Source: JAGTRI01 sp964580405
GTDB taxonomy: Archaea > Thermoproteota > Bathyarchaeia > Bathyarchaeales > DTEX01
DNA: 16,706 bases
Assembly (NCBI GenBank): GCA_964580405.1
Contig: CAZOKM010000031.1
Location: forward strand, 1 to 16,706
Direction: 5' to 3'
A model generated the notes under the pieces. The model made no database searches and was not told the DNA's origin. It saw only the letters and a program-made list of their open reading frames with translations. Each line of letters begins with the position of its first letter. Positions within the stretch are counted from its first letter, which is position 1. Shown here in pieces: positions 1 to 6,551 of this stretch. The position numbers and the translations under genes were made by a program.

Positions 1-480
1 GTCCCCCATATTGTAGACCTTCACGCCCTCGAAGTCGAAGACGTAACCAAAGTGCGTCGTGTCCTCCTCTTCCGGAAGAGCAGAATTATGCGGCGTCACC
101 GTGAAGTCATTAAAGCTGTAGACTGCCTTCGCTTTCAGCGCCTTCAGCTGAGCCGGTTCCACGCCCAACTCCTTGAGGCGGCTGCACGATTCCTGGGGAC
201 CAAGGAAAACCGCGCTGGGAGACTTTTCAGCGACGATTGGGAGGGCAATCGGGTCCGTGTGGTCCCAGTGGTCATGCGTGCAGAAGACGTAGTCAACCTT
301 GAACTCTTCGGGTTTGACGGGCGATTCCTTACGGATGTGGCTGATGCGTTTGTCCCTCGAAAGATAGGGATCGATGGCTACGGTTGTCCCCTTGGGCGAT
401 TTTAGGACGTACGAGTTTTGCCCCAGCCAGAGGATTCCAACTTCGCCCTTTCCGAGTGTAAGACTATTGAGTGCTTCCAT
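1..480 (-). CDS. MBL-fold (UlaG-like) metal-dependent hydrolase, 3' end beyond window
   Basis: This is the N-terminal 160 residues of a metallo-beta-lactamase-fold hydrolase; the rest lies beyond the left edge. The metal-binding motif THDHWDHTDP (residues 68-77) gives the HxHxDH ligands H69, H71, D73 and H74. An earlier AIDPYLS (35-41) and a GYVFDFEG strand before the final NMGD (157-160) match the UlaG-like branch, where the Asp of the GD motif bridges the two metals. The ATG at 480 is supported by an AAGGTGA ribosome binding site (488-494) seven bases upstream. The family hydrolyses phosphate esters, lactones or other small substrates; the substrate cannot be told here. It is the only leftward gene at this end and has its own promoter. 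Confidence 0.88.
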   Translation of the reverse strand, partial: MEALNSLTLGKGEVGILWLGQNSYVLKSPKGTTVAIDPYLSRDKRISHIRKESPVKPEEFKVDYVFCTHDHWDHTDPIALPIVAEKSPSAVFLGPQESCSRLKELGVEPAQLKALKAKAVYSFNDFTVTPHNSALPEEEDTTHFGYVFDFEGVKVYNMGD

Positions 481-487
481 AATCTAT

Positions 488-526
488 TCACCTTATTCAC
501 GAATTATGGTTGAATGAAAATTTAAG
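488..526 (-). promoter_or_regulatory. Promoter and ribosome binding site of the MBL-fold gene
   Basis: On the minus strand a TATA-like CTTAAATTTT lies at 526-517. An archaeal start about 26 bases downstream would fall near 495, directly before the AAGGTGA ribosome binding site (494-488). The leader would then be about 15 bases. Confidence 0.5.
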
Positions 527-700
527 TCAATCCCGAGTTTGGGTTCCGAAAAAAGCCGTAGATGCCACGTTTTGGACTTTTTTTGGGTCCATCAACCGTT
601 TGATACGGATATTAGCTAGACTTCAGGCTTTTTCTCTCTCGTATCCTGCAAACAAACACTTTGCATGTATCTATGAAATTTATTTGAGCTATTTTGAGGC

Positions 701-708
701 TTTATATA
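701..708 (+). promoter_or_regulatory. Strong TATA-like box (TTTATATA), 150 bp ahead of the eL22-like gene
   Basis: The element gctttatatattgg is the best TATA match in this spacer. A start about 26 bases downstream would be near 730, at an ATG (729) that opens only a 27-codon frame. It could drive a long-leader transcript of the gene at 861 or a small RNA. The call rests on the motif alone. Confidence 0.35.
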
Positions 709-860
709 TTGGTTAAAAGTTTTGAGAGATGCTACCTTTATCAAAGTTGGATTGTTTGCCTTATTTTCAATTTTACGTTAATTTCTTTAACAATTCAAAA
801 ATAGCTAGCTAGGTAAATATTAACATATTTAGAATCTTATTATTACGGGGTAGATTCACA

Positions 861-1190
861 TTGATAGCGATTGACCTGAGCGAAATAAAAGAGGAACGGG
901 ATTATCTTACTGACTTTCTTAAGTCAAAAATTCGGGGTTCGGTTGCTGTTAGGGGCGAATCTCTGGTTCTAGATGCAGGAGAAGAGAAATTGTTAGTAAA
1001 GAATGTAAAAACATTTGTGAAAAGGTTTCTGCATCAAAGAGGCTTATCAGAGGCTTACAGGGTAATTGAGGAAGGAGATGTAATCAGAGTGACCAAACGT
1101 AAACATAGGGAGGAACGAAGGGTTAAGGAAAAAGGGACGGAACCTTCATCATATGACACATTACCTTATTTTTTTCCAAATCGTCCATGA
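861..1190 (+). CDS. Small basic protein resembling ribosomal protein eL22
   Basis: A 109-residue protein starting at TTG 861; no ATG fits and a weak GGGGT lies about ten bases upstream. By eye the pattern follows eukaryotic ribosomal protein eL22. An opening strand (IAIDLSEI, compare eL22 FTLDCTHPVED) is followed by a helix LTDFLKSKIRG (compare FEQFLQERIKV), strands at 27-47, a long basic helix KNVKTFVKRFLHQRGLSEAY (compare FSKRYLKYLTKKYLKKNNL) and a closing strand VIEEGDVIRVTKRK. The basic 78-91 tail fits RNA binding. Seen: the order of strands and helices and the basic charge. Inferred: the eL22 homology, which I cannot test without a profile search. The last 18 residues have no counterpart. 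The gene is more AT-rich than most of its neighbours. Alternative: an unrelated small archaeal RNA-binding protein. Confidence 0.55.
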   Translation: MIAIDLSEIKEERDYLTDFLKSKIRGSVAVRGESLVLDAGEEKLLVKNVKTFVKRFLHQRGLSEAYRVIEEGDVIRVTKRKHREERRVKEKGTEPSSYDTLPYFFPNRP

Positions 1191-1320
1191 GATCGCTTAT
1201 TTTATGAATTTTTACGGATGATGGTTTCGCATCTAATAAAGCATCCACGAATTCAATAATGGTAAAAATCATGAACGCTGGTCCAGCAATTGACTTAAAA
1301 CGCGGTTATGTCATGGGAAG

Positions 1321-1328
1321 ATTTAAGT
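1321..1328 (+). promoter_or_regulatory. TATA box giving a predicted leaderless transcript
   Basis: ATTTAAGT, preceded by a purine-rich BRE-like ggga, is centred about 27 bases before the ATG at 1352. Transcription would therefore start at or next to the start codon. No ribosome binding site is present, consistent with leaderless translation. Confidence 0.5.
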
Positions 1329-1351
1329 CTAGATAGTGTGTTTCTATAACC

Positions 1352-1651
1352 ATGCCTCCACTTACAGAAGAAGAGATTCGGCTGCGCATATTGCATTTGC
1401 TGGCCAAACCGCCGAGAAAGGGAACCTCACTCTGGGGAACCCACAGAAGCATCATCAAAGAGGCGATACCCGTGCCAGAACGAGCCATAGACGTCAACAT
1501 CGCCTACCTCGCTAGGAACGGGCTCGTTAAGCTCGTTCAGGTGCACGGCGCCGACTGGCTGTGGGCAAAGATTACGCCGGTAGGTCTAGACGTGGCTCAG
1601 AACCCAGAACAATACGCAGAGCGCTACCCGTTCGTCACAGCTGGCAAGTAA
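1352..1651 (+). CDS. Small winged-helix DNA-binding protein
   Basis: A 99-residue protein, probably a transcription regulator. The layout is a first helix (EEEIRLRILHLLAK, 6-19), a second and recognition helix (HRSIIKEA... and ERAIDVNIAYLARNGLV, 44-60), then a wing (VKLVQVHGADWLWAKITPVG, 59-78). This is the typical winged-helix order; the phrase YLARNGLVKLV is typical of the end of the recognition helix leading into the wing. There is no ligand-binding or dimerisation domain beyond it. It is a single-gene unit with its own promoter and a likely leaderless transcript, followed by an inverted repeat and a T-tract. The target is unknown. It shares no obvious sequence identity with the other winged-helix-like protein at 3386-3826. 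Confidence 0.7.
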   Translation: MPPLTEEEIRLRILHLLAKPPRKGTSLWGTHRSIIKEAIPVPERAIDVNIAYLARNGLVKLVQVHGADWLWAKITPVGLDVAQNPEQYAERYPFVTAGK

Positions 1652-1696
1652 CCGAGACCGCTGAAGCTCTTTTCTAAAGCGCACAGCAGTTGAGGA

Positions 1697-1752
1697 GTGG
1701 AAGTGATTTTGGATTACTTCCACAAGCAGCAAAAAATCAAACCCCTTTTTTC
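1697..1752 (+). terminator. Inverted repeat followed by T-tract after winged-helix gene
   Basis: GTGGAAGT (1697-1704) and ACTTCCAC (1716-1723) form a perfect 8-bp stem with an 11-base loop. A run ccccttttttcttt follows at about 1742-1755. The T-run alone is a plausible archaeal terminator; whether the stem takes part is unknown. Confidence 0.45.
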
Positions 1753-1818
1753 TTTATACGAAATCCAGCCGATTCTTCCAATGTCTAGAGAAAATAAGCG
1801 GAGAACTTTTTTTATTAC

Positions 1819-2382
1819 TTAGGCGTCTTCAGCGGATTCCGCGTTACACAGGACTTGGTATTGTGCGCGGTCGGTGTAGACGGTGATGCTTATGGAAGCC
1901 CCCGTGTCTCCCACGCGGAGGTTGTCAGGGTTCTCTATGAACACGACGATTGTGTAGCCCGATGGCAGGGGAATGTCGCCTGTGGCTTGGGTGAAGTTCG
2001 CTGCTGTGCCAGGGGTGTATTCGAAGTTGACCCATCTTTGGCCGTCGTGGCTTGGGCAGTTAAGCAGGTCAGTGATTATGAGCTCGGTTTTGTAGTAGTG
2101 GACGGTTGCCCAGAGCACTTCTGTGCCTCTGACCTCGATTTTGTCGATGACGATGTCCCGCCCGCCTATGTTGTCAAGTTCGAACCCAGCGAACGACGAG
2201 GCGTCGTCGTATATCCAGACGTGATGGTTCGAAACCACCACCGCGTCAACCTGCAGCTGCGTACCGACGATCTGGTAGGCGTACATGACAACGCTCCCTG
2301 TAAGCATCACAGGTACAACTAGCAGAATCATGGCGGTGACTGGCTGGCTTAGAGCCTTCTTGTTTGTTAATGGATTCTTCAT
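1819..2382 (-). CDS. Archaeal type IV pilin-like protein
   Basis: A 187-residue secreted or surface protein starting at ATG 2382. The N-terminus MKNPLTNKKALSQPVTAMIL is a class III (prepilin) signal: basic residues, a KKA/LSQ site for an archaeal prepilin peptidase after residue 10, then a continuous hydrophobic helix (about 15-38). This matches the archaeal type IV pilin N-terminal domain, usually seen as K-A-[IVL]-S-P-V-x-A/T. The rest is beta-rich and soluble, as in archaeal pilin heads. The reading frame stays open to 2517, but that extension would place the signal 45 residues inside and run into the promoter of the divergent gene, so I chose the inner ATG. A TATA-like ATTAAAGT at 2419-2412 would give a leader of only a few bases. 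No pilus ATPase or peptidase gene is in the window. Confidence 0.8.
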   Translation of the reverse strand: MKNPLTNKKALSQPVTAMILLVVPVMLTGSVVMYAYQIVGTQLQVDAVVVSNHHVWIYDDASSFAGFELDNIGGRDIVIDKIEVRGTEVLWATVHYYKTELIITDLLNCPSHDGQRWVNFEYTPGTAANFTQATGDIPLPSGYTIVVFIENPDNLRVGDTGASISITVYTDRAQYQVLCNAESAEDA

Positions 2383-2490
2383 CGCGTTCAAGAACCGAGT
2401 CTGCGGCGTACACTTTAATGGCTTGTGAAACTGGACTATGAAAAGGATGTAGTGAACTGAGTTTCTGAACAATCTTAAGCTTTGAACCCG

Positions 2491-2500
2491 TAAATTATTA
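2491..2500 (+). promoter_or_regulatory. TATA-like element of the DUF3795 gene
   Basis: TAAATTATTA lies about 43 bases before the ATG at 2539 and predicts a start near 2521. No good ribosome binding site is visible between them. Confidence 0.35.
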
Positions 2501-2538
2501 TTAGTCCATAAAGGCATAGTGTCCGAACGCGAACGGAA

Positions 2539-2874
2539 ATGGACAAAAATCTACTTGGACCCTGCGGCGAACTGTGCGAAATCTGCCCGTACTATAAAGG
2601 TGAAAGAACCCCGCGGTGCAGCGGCTGCGGAAACCAGAAGGGCCACCTGTTCCATGGCGACTGCAGAGTCTACTTCTGCGCAGAAAAGCACAACGTCGAA
2701 CACTGCGGGTTGTGCGCCGAATTCCCGTGCGAACTGCTCGTTGGCCAATTTGACCCCGAGGCGGGACCACAAAGCGCATTCTTCAGGGCTGGGCTGCTGG
2801 CGTACAGGAAAAAGCACGGAACAGCCAAATACGTCGAAACGGTCAAAAAACTGAGAAAAGGAACGGACCATTAG
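2539..2874 (+). CDS. DUF3795 family cysteine-rich protein
   Basis: A 111-residue protein with ten cysteines: C9, C13, C16, C27, C30, C42, C47, C56, C59 and C64. The opening LLGPCGELCEICPYYKG, the middle CSGCG, and the HCGLCAEFPCELL block are the signature of the DUF3795 family, widespread in archaea and anaerobic bacteria. The spacing suggests zinc or iron-sulfur binding, but the family has no settled function. The C-terminal third (FRAGLLAYRKKHG...) is a helical tail, also usual in the family. ATG 2539 is the only start that keeps the first Cys pair near the N-terminus. The gene is transcribed towards the repeat array, which begins about 30 bases after its stop. Confidence 0.85.
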   Translation: MDKNLLGPCGELCEICPYYKGERTPRCSGCGNQKGHLFHGDCRVYFCAEKHNVEHCGLCAEFPCELLVGQFDPEAGPQSAFFRAGLLAYRKKHGTAKYVETVKKLRKGTDH

Positions 2875-2906
2875 AAACCCTCACATTTACAGGACACGGC
2901 TAGCAT

Positions 2907-3392
2907 TTACGTATCAAAACAACATAAAAAATGCGCTGCGAATCAGGGCGGGTCCGCGGCGACGCTGTTTGATGATGATAATTGAAAATTTTTTAATGAT
3001 CGAATCAGAAGGGGTCTCAGGCTCAGGAATGTTAGACAAAATCTGAAAGCCGATGTTACACAAATCAGGCAGGTTTTAGACAGCGCATTGTTAGTCAAAG
3101 TTGCGGAACCATTGTTGAACAAAACAGGCTGGTCAAAACAGCATAAGCGCATGTTGATTAAACAAAAAAACCTAATGTTGATCAAATCAGACACGGTCAT
3201 AAACCAGAAATTTGCCACTCAAACGCAAAAAAATTATGCCACTCAAATCAGACAGGTTTTTGCAGACGACTAAATGTCACACAAAACAAAAAATTGGATG
3301 TCACACAAAACAGACGGGGTCTGCAGATACTAATTATTAGTCAAAATGGAAAACTGGTTGTTGAACAATGCAGACCTTCTTGATGTCACTGG
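2907..3392. repeat. Array of paired 12-bp degenerate sites with about 61-bp period
   Basis: The site is WTG-N5-CAAA (12 bp, often an imperfect palindrome such as TTGTTGAACAA). The first base of the CAAA core in each pair is: 2915/2939, 3037/3061, 3096/3120, 3159/3183, 3220/3244, 3282/3306 and 3342/3366. The distance within every pair is exactly 24 bp. A weaker pair fills the gap near 2972/2996. From 3037 on, consecutive pairs are 59, 63, 61, 62 and 60 bp apart. The second site of each pair continues as CAAA[AT]CAGRCNGG; the first continues into an A-rich stretch, A6-A7 in three pairs. The five variable bases are identical within three pairs (TTGAT, CCACT, TCACA), differ by one in another (TTAGA/TTACA), and the TTAGT/TTGAA combination occurs in two pairs. 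The period is not a multiple of three and no frame runs through. It lies between the 3' ends of two convergent genes. Confidence 0.8.
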
Positions 3393-3826
3393 CTGGTGGC
3401 TGCTGGGGTCGGGGGGCGCTTCTGCACGTAGAGGTAGCCTCGGGGGTTTCCCTCCCGGGTTATGACACCGTCCCTGACCATGTCGCGGAGGACGTGCGAG
3501 ACCGCAGTCCTGTCGAAGTGGTAGCCGATCCTCGTCATCTCCTCGTGCACGTCGCCCAGCAGCTTGGACTCAGCGAAGAAACCCTCCTTCCAAAGCCTCT
3601 CCGCGATGTTCCTGCACGTGTCCGCCCTCGCCGGAAGAGAAGGCCGCTCAGCCGGAATGTTCACGGTTTTGCTCGCGTATTCTGTGACGCTAGCGAGGAC
3701 CTTCTGAACCATGTCTTGGACCTGGTCCTCCCTGCAGTCCAGCTCGAATTCTACGCCCCCGACCTTCATCTTGATGTGGACCAATGGTTTGGGCGCTTCG
3801 GCTTTTTCGGCTGTTTCGGTCGTCAT
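3386..3826 (-). CDS. Winged-helix-like small protein next to nurA-herA
   Basis: A 146-residue protein I cannot assign to a named family. Residues 1-15 are a charged, Ala/Glu-rich tail. Residues 16-35 (LVHIKMKVGGVEFELDC) form a likely beta-hairpin, followed by a helix DQVQDMVQKVLASVTEY. Residues 66-140 look like a winged helix: AERLWKEGFFAESKLL, then HEEMTRIGYHFDRTAVSHVL and RDMVRDGVITREG, with a wing RGYLYVQKRP. TRIGYHFDRTAVSHVLRDMV reads as a recognition helix with its turn. ATG 3826 is the first start after a TATA-like element. The gene ends against the repeat array and is divergent from nurA with a 120-bp shared promoter region. A regulator, or a DNA-binding partner of NurA-HerA, is the simplest reading, but this is inference. 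Confidence 0.7.
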   Translation of the reverse strand: MTTETAEKAEAPKPLVHIKMKVGGVEFELDCREDQVQDMVQKVLASVTEYASKTVNIPAERPSLPARADTCRNIAERLWKEGFFAESKLLGDVHEEMTRIGYHFDRTAVSHVLRDMVRDGVITREGNPRGYLYVQKRPPTPAATSQ

Positions 3827-3946
3827 GCGTCGCTCACGTGCATTGTTAGTCTTTTTCGACAGTCTTTATATTGTTTATTGTATTGCTCAAGTTGAACATG
3901 CGCAACATTTATATACCAACACGAAGCATTAATTGCAAATTGGTGA
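3827..3946. promoter_or_regulatory. Divergent promoter region of winged-helix gene and nurA-herA
   Basis: Leftward, CAATATAAAG (3873-3864) is about 40 bases before ATG 3826. Rightward, TTTATATA (3908-3915) predicts a start near 3938, just before a GGTGA ribosome binding site (3942-3946). The 12-mer GCATTGTTAGTC (3840-3851) lies between the leftward TATA and its start codon and is identical to 3085-3096 in the repeat array, so it may be an operator. Confidence 0.55.
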
Positions 3947-5044
3947 ATGTTGGTGATTGAGCAACTACAGTATGCAACAACACCAAGATATAACTTTCCG
4001 CAAGCCACACACGACGACGAACTCCACAAAAAACTGCTTGAAGCAAGCCTCAGGACGATGAACGACGTGAAAGAAAAGGCGTTCCAGCCCTTCAGCGCCG
4101 AACTAATCGAAGCCGTGGCGCAGAAGCTGCAAGCCACCAGCTCACCAGACATAGGAGGAAAAACGGTTTCGATGCTTCTGACGCCCCTCACACCCATCCA
4201 AGACGGCACACAAGTCGTCGGTATAGACGTGTCCAGCATTAAAATTGGCGAAACCGAAACGGGCGTCCTCTGCGCGGTGAGGGGGGCAGTCGTGTGGAAC
4301 CTCAACCGCCGCTATAGGAGGCTCAGGATAGGCCCTTTCCCGTTCCACATAACCGAGGAAAACAAGCGCGAGCTCCTCAGCAACCTCAGCAGCGGCTTTT
4401 CGTCAGAGCTGAATTTCGTCCACATGCCGTTGTCCGAAACTGTCAGCAGACTGTGCGGCATGACCGAAAGATGGATTCAGGCAAGTATTTCGCACTCAAC
4501 GAGCGACAGCATCATACTCTGGGACGGTTCCCTGACAGCGGGGTTCCCAGGAAGCGCGTTGAACGACGTGTCCTGCGTCCTGAAGGCGGCTAGGAACCAG
4601 CGCAACTCGGTCCTCGCCTTCTCCAAGGTCACGTCCATCAGGTTCCTAGGGTGGAGAATCACCGATTTAGTCGCGAAGCGCGAGGGACCGTGCCTATTCG
4701 AAGTTGAGGACCTGCCGCTGTCGATGACCCAGAGCTCGAATCGCCTCGGAAGGATTTACGTGGCCAAACTGGCGGTTAACGGGTCCGCCTTCCGCTTGGA
4801 CGTTGACAGGGCGCTCGTGAGGGAGGATGGGGTGAGGACGGTTCAGAGGCTCCTCGGCAACGAGCTCATGTACCAGGGGTACCCCGAGTGCCTCCGCCTC
4901 GCACACATCTACTCGACCTTCACGGCGAACGACGTCATAGGCATCCAGAGCTTCCTGACTCACAACTACGGGCTGAGAATCATGCCTCGGTGCAGCATGC
5001 GGAAGGCCCTGTTCGGACCGTACGGAACGGGATTCGAGGACTGA
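3947..5044 (+). CDS. nurA: NurA-domain nuclease
   Basis: A 365-residue NurA nuclease, normally a dimer that docks on the HerA hexamer and degrades DNA strands during end resection. Residues that fit the family are D94 in VVGIDVSS (first catalytic Asp), D193 in IILWDGSL, and Y312 and H320 in GYPECLRLAH. The eight-residue Y-H spacing equals that reported for Sulfolobus NurA. E174 may be the catalytic Glu. The strand RIYVAKLAVNGSAFRLDV (269-286) is also typical. The GGTGA at 3942-3946 abuts ATG 3947, which is too close; GTG 3953 with a six-base spacing may be the true start, losing two residues. The herA stop-to-start gap is four bases, so the two genes form one operon. Mre11 and Rad50, the usual partners in archaea, are absent from the window. 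Confidence 0.88.
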   Translation: MLVIEQLQYATTPRYNFPQATHDDELHKKLLEASLRTMNDVKEKAFQPFSAELIEAVAQKLQATSSPDIGGKTVSMLLTPLTPIQDGTQVVGIDVSSIKIGETETGVLCAVRGAVVWNLNRRYRRLRIGPFPFHITEENKRELLSNLSSGFSSELNFVHMPLSETVSRLCGMTERWIQASISHSTSDSIILWDGSLTAGFPGSALNDVSCVLKAARNQRNSVLAFSKVTSIRFLGWRITDLVAKREGPCLFEVEDLPLSMTQSSNRLGRIYVAKLAVNGSAFRLDVDRALVREDGVRTVQRLLGNELMYQGYPECLRLAHIYSTFTANDVIGIQSFLTHNYGLRIMPRCSMRKALFGPYGTGFED

Positions 5045-5048
5045 TGAG

Positions 5049-6542
5049 ATGCGGCTTTTCAGGAAAGTCGGCAACACTTTACATGTCCTGAGCTTTCCGG
5101 GGGAGGACGTCGAGAAGGGCGAATATTTACTCGTCGAGGACAGGAAGCTCGAAAAGTCGCTGATCGCCCAAGTCATCGACGTCCAGTTCGCCAACGTGCC
5201 GGGAGTGATGGAGGAGCTCCTGCGCTCCCCCGACGCCGACGATTCGTCCCCCACCGAAGACGCTGACCCGCTGGATATCATGTCGCACATTCTCTACATT
5301 CAAGACGCGAGGCTGCTCGTGTGCAAGATTTACGGCACGGTGTTCGAAGGGAAAATCGACCCGGAGAACAACTGGCTTCCCTCGCGCACCCAGTCAAGCA
5401 TACACAAGCTGCCAACAGCGTCTCTCCTAAAGCTGGCAAACATCTCCAAGGGACTGCGGATAGACCTCGGCACGACCCACGACATGACGCCCCTGAGCAT
5501 AGACGCCTGCGAGATGGACGGGCGGCTCAACATCATCACGGGTAAAAAGGGCACGGGGAAGTCGCACCTTTCGAAGCTACTTGCCCTCGGACTCGTCCAG
5601 CACGGAGCCACCGTTGTCGTCCTAGACATCAACGGCGAGTACACGAACCTCGGACTCGCAGCGAACGGAGCCAAAAACGAGCACAGCGAAAAAATCCACG
5701 TTCTGTCCCCAGGGCAGAACTTCAAGGTGACCCTCTATCAGACGAACCTGTACGTCGTCATGAGAATCCTGACCTATGCGTTGGGCTTACCCGGGACCTC
5801 GGCGCGGGAGTTCCGCCACATCTGGAAGGCGTTGGAAGAAAGCGGGACGGTGACGCTTCACGAGCTGGGCGGAGCCATTAATAGGTGGAAGTGCAACCAG
5901 CACGTCCGGGATGCACTATATTCGCGCTATTACTCTCTCGTTCATTCGGGGTTCTTCACGGACAATATGGCTGAAGCCGTGGACTTGGAGGCTCTTTTAA
6001 AGAGGTCCGAAGGCAGCGGCGGCGGAGCCATAATCATCAACCTGAGCGACACGTCGCCGTCTGACAGGCAGATGGTCGTCGAGTTCGTCCTTGCCAAGCT
6101 CCAAGAGGTCCTGTCCGACCAGAAAATCAGGGCGGTTTTCCTGTTCGCTGAGGAGGCGCACCTTTACCTGAGGGAAACCTACTGGGACGATGCTGTCACG
6201 AGGATGAGGCACTTCGGGCTGTTCACGACGTTCGTGACGAACCAGCCGAACACGATAAACGAGAACATTTACCGCCAAGCCGACAACGTTTTCCTGCTGA
6301 ATTTCGTCAACGAGCACGACCTCGAAATAGTGTCACGGGCTGCGAGGGTCGACGCTGAAACCGCGACATCCATCGTACGGGACCTGCCACCGCACCAGTG
6401 CCTAGTCCTCGGGAATGTCGTCAAGGACTTCCCCATCGTGGTCAAGGTCAAGCCGATGAACGTCCAAACCATGGGGCAGACTAGGTACTTCTTCAGGCAG
6501 AAAAGAGAAGAAGGACTGAGCCCGAATTTGCCGTCAGCCTAG
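5049..6542 (+). CDS. herA: HerA-type hexameric DNA translocase ATPase
   Basis: A 497-residue HerA/FtsK-class ATPase, a ring-shaped motor that feeds DNA to NurA. An N-terminal beta-barrel region (about 1-150) contains an acidic, low-complexity loop PDADDSSPTEDADP (61-74). Walker A is GKKGTGKS (165-172), followed by VVVLDINGEYTNL (189-201), which is highly typical of HerA. Walker B is AVFLFAEEAHLYL (362-374) with E368/E369. A sensor-like TTFVTNQPNTI (393-403) and IYRQADNVFLLNF (407-419), with the probable arginine finger, follow. The length fits the family. The start at ATG 5049 follows the nurA stop by four bases, so translation is probably coupled. It converges on the M42 peptidase gene with only nine bases between stops. 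Confidence 0.92.
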   Translation: MRLFRKVGNTLHVLSFPGEDVEKGEYLLVEDRKLEKSLIAQVIDVQFANVPGVMEELLRSPDADDSSPTEDADPLDIMSHILYIQDARLLVCKIYGTVFEGKIDPENNWLPSRTQSSIHKLPTASLLKLANISKGLRIDLGTTHDMTPLSIDACEMDGRLNIITGKKGTGKSHLSKLLALGLVQHGATVVVLDINGEYTNLGLAANGAKNEHSEKIHVLSPGQNFKVTLYQTNLYVVMRILTYALGLPGTSAREFRHIWKALEESGTVTLHELGGAINRWKCNQHVRDALYSRYYSLVHSGFFTDNMAEAVDLEALLKRSEGSGGGAIIINLSDTSPSDRQMVVEFVLAKLQEVLSDQKIRAVFLFAEEAHLYLRETYWDDAVTRMRHFGLFTTFVTNQPNTINENIYRQADNVFLLNFVNEHDLEIVSRAARVDAETATSIVRDLPPHQCLVLGNVVKDFPIVVKVKPMNVQTMGQTRYFFRQKREEGLSPNLPSA

Positions 6543-6551
6543 AACGTTCGC

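Larger units (their letters stand above)
481..860. other. AT-rich intergenic region, no convincing gene
   Basis: This 380-bp spacer separates divergent genes. It is visibly richer in A and T than the flanking coding DNA. A 68-codon open frame (510-716) has no family resemblance and no ribosome binding site, so I do not call it. The region holds the leftward MBL promoter, a strong isolated TATA box at 701-708, and a second TATA-like element (815-822) closer to the rightward gene. No tRNA or recognisable structured RNA was seen. Confidence 0.6.

Noticed and set aside
510..716. Rightward open frame of 68 codons in the AT-rich spacer
   Set aside because: No ribosome binding site, it overlaps the promoter of the divergent gene, and the composition looks non-coding.
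1855..2322. Rightward 155-codon open frame opposite the pilin gene
   Set aside because: It is antisense to a protein with a clear prepilin signal, and its product has no recognisable domain.
2383..2517. N-terminal extension of the pilin-like protein to ATG 2517
   Set aside because: It would bury the prepilin signal 45 residues inside the protein and overlap the divergent promoter.
2943..3218. Leftward open frame of 91 codons across the array
   Set aside because: Same non-coding repeat structure, no start signals, low-complexity product; it ignores the array boundaries.
3088..3273. Open frame of 61 codons inside the array
   Set aside because: It covers only part of the array, pair spacing is not a multiple of three, and the product has no family resemblance or ribosome binding site.
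2907..3392. Canonical CRISPR array (period near 61 bp is suggestive)
   Set aside because: No near-identical repeat of 24-37 bp exists. Only short cores are shared, and the variable bases are duplicated within units, unlike spacers. No cas genes are in the window. A very decayed array cannot be fully excluded.
2907..3392. Box C/D small RNA cluster or dual-spacer (TIGR-like) guide array
   Set aside because: No RUGAUGA/CUGA box pairs in register with the units, the unit is about 61 bp with short same-strand duplicates, and no Nop5/Nop-domain protein gene is nearby.
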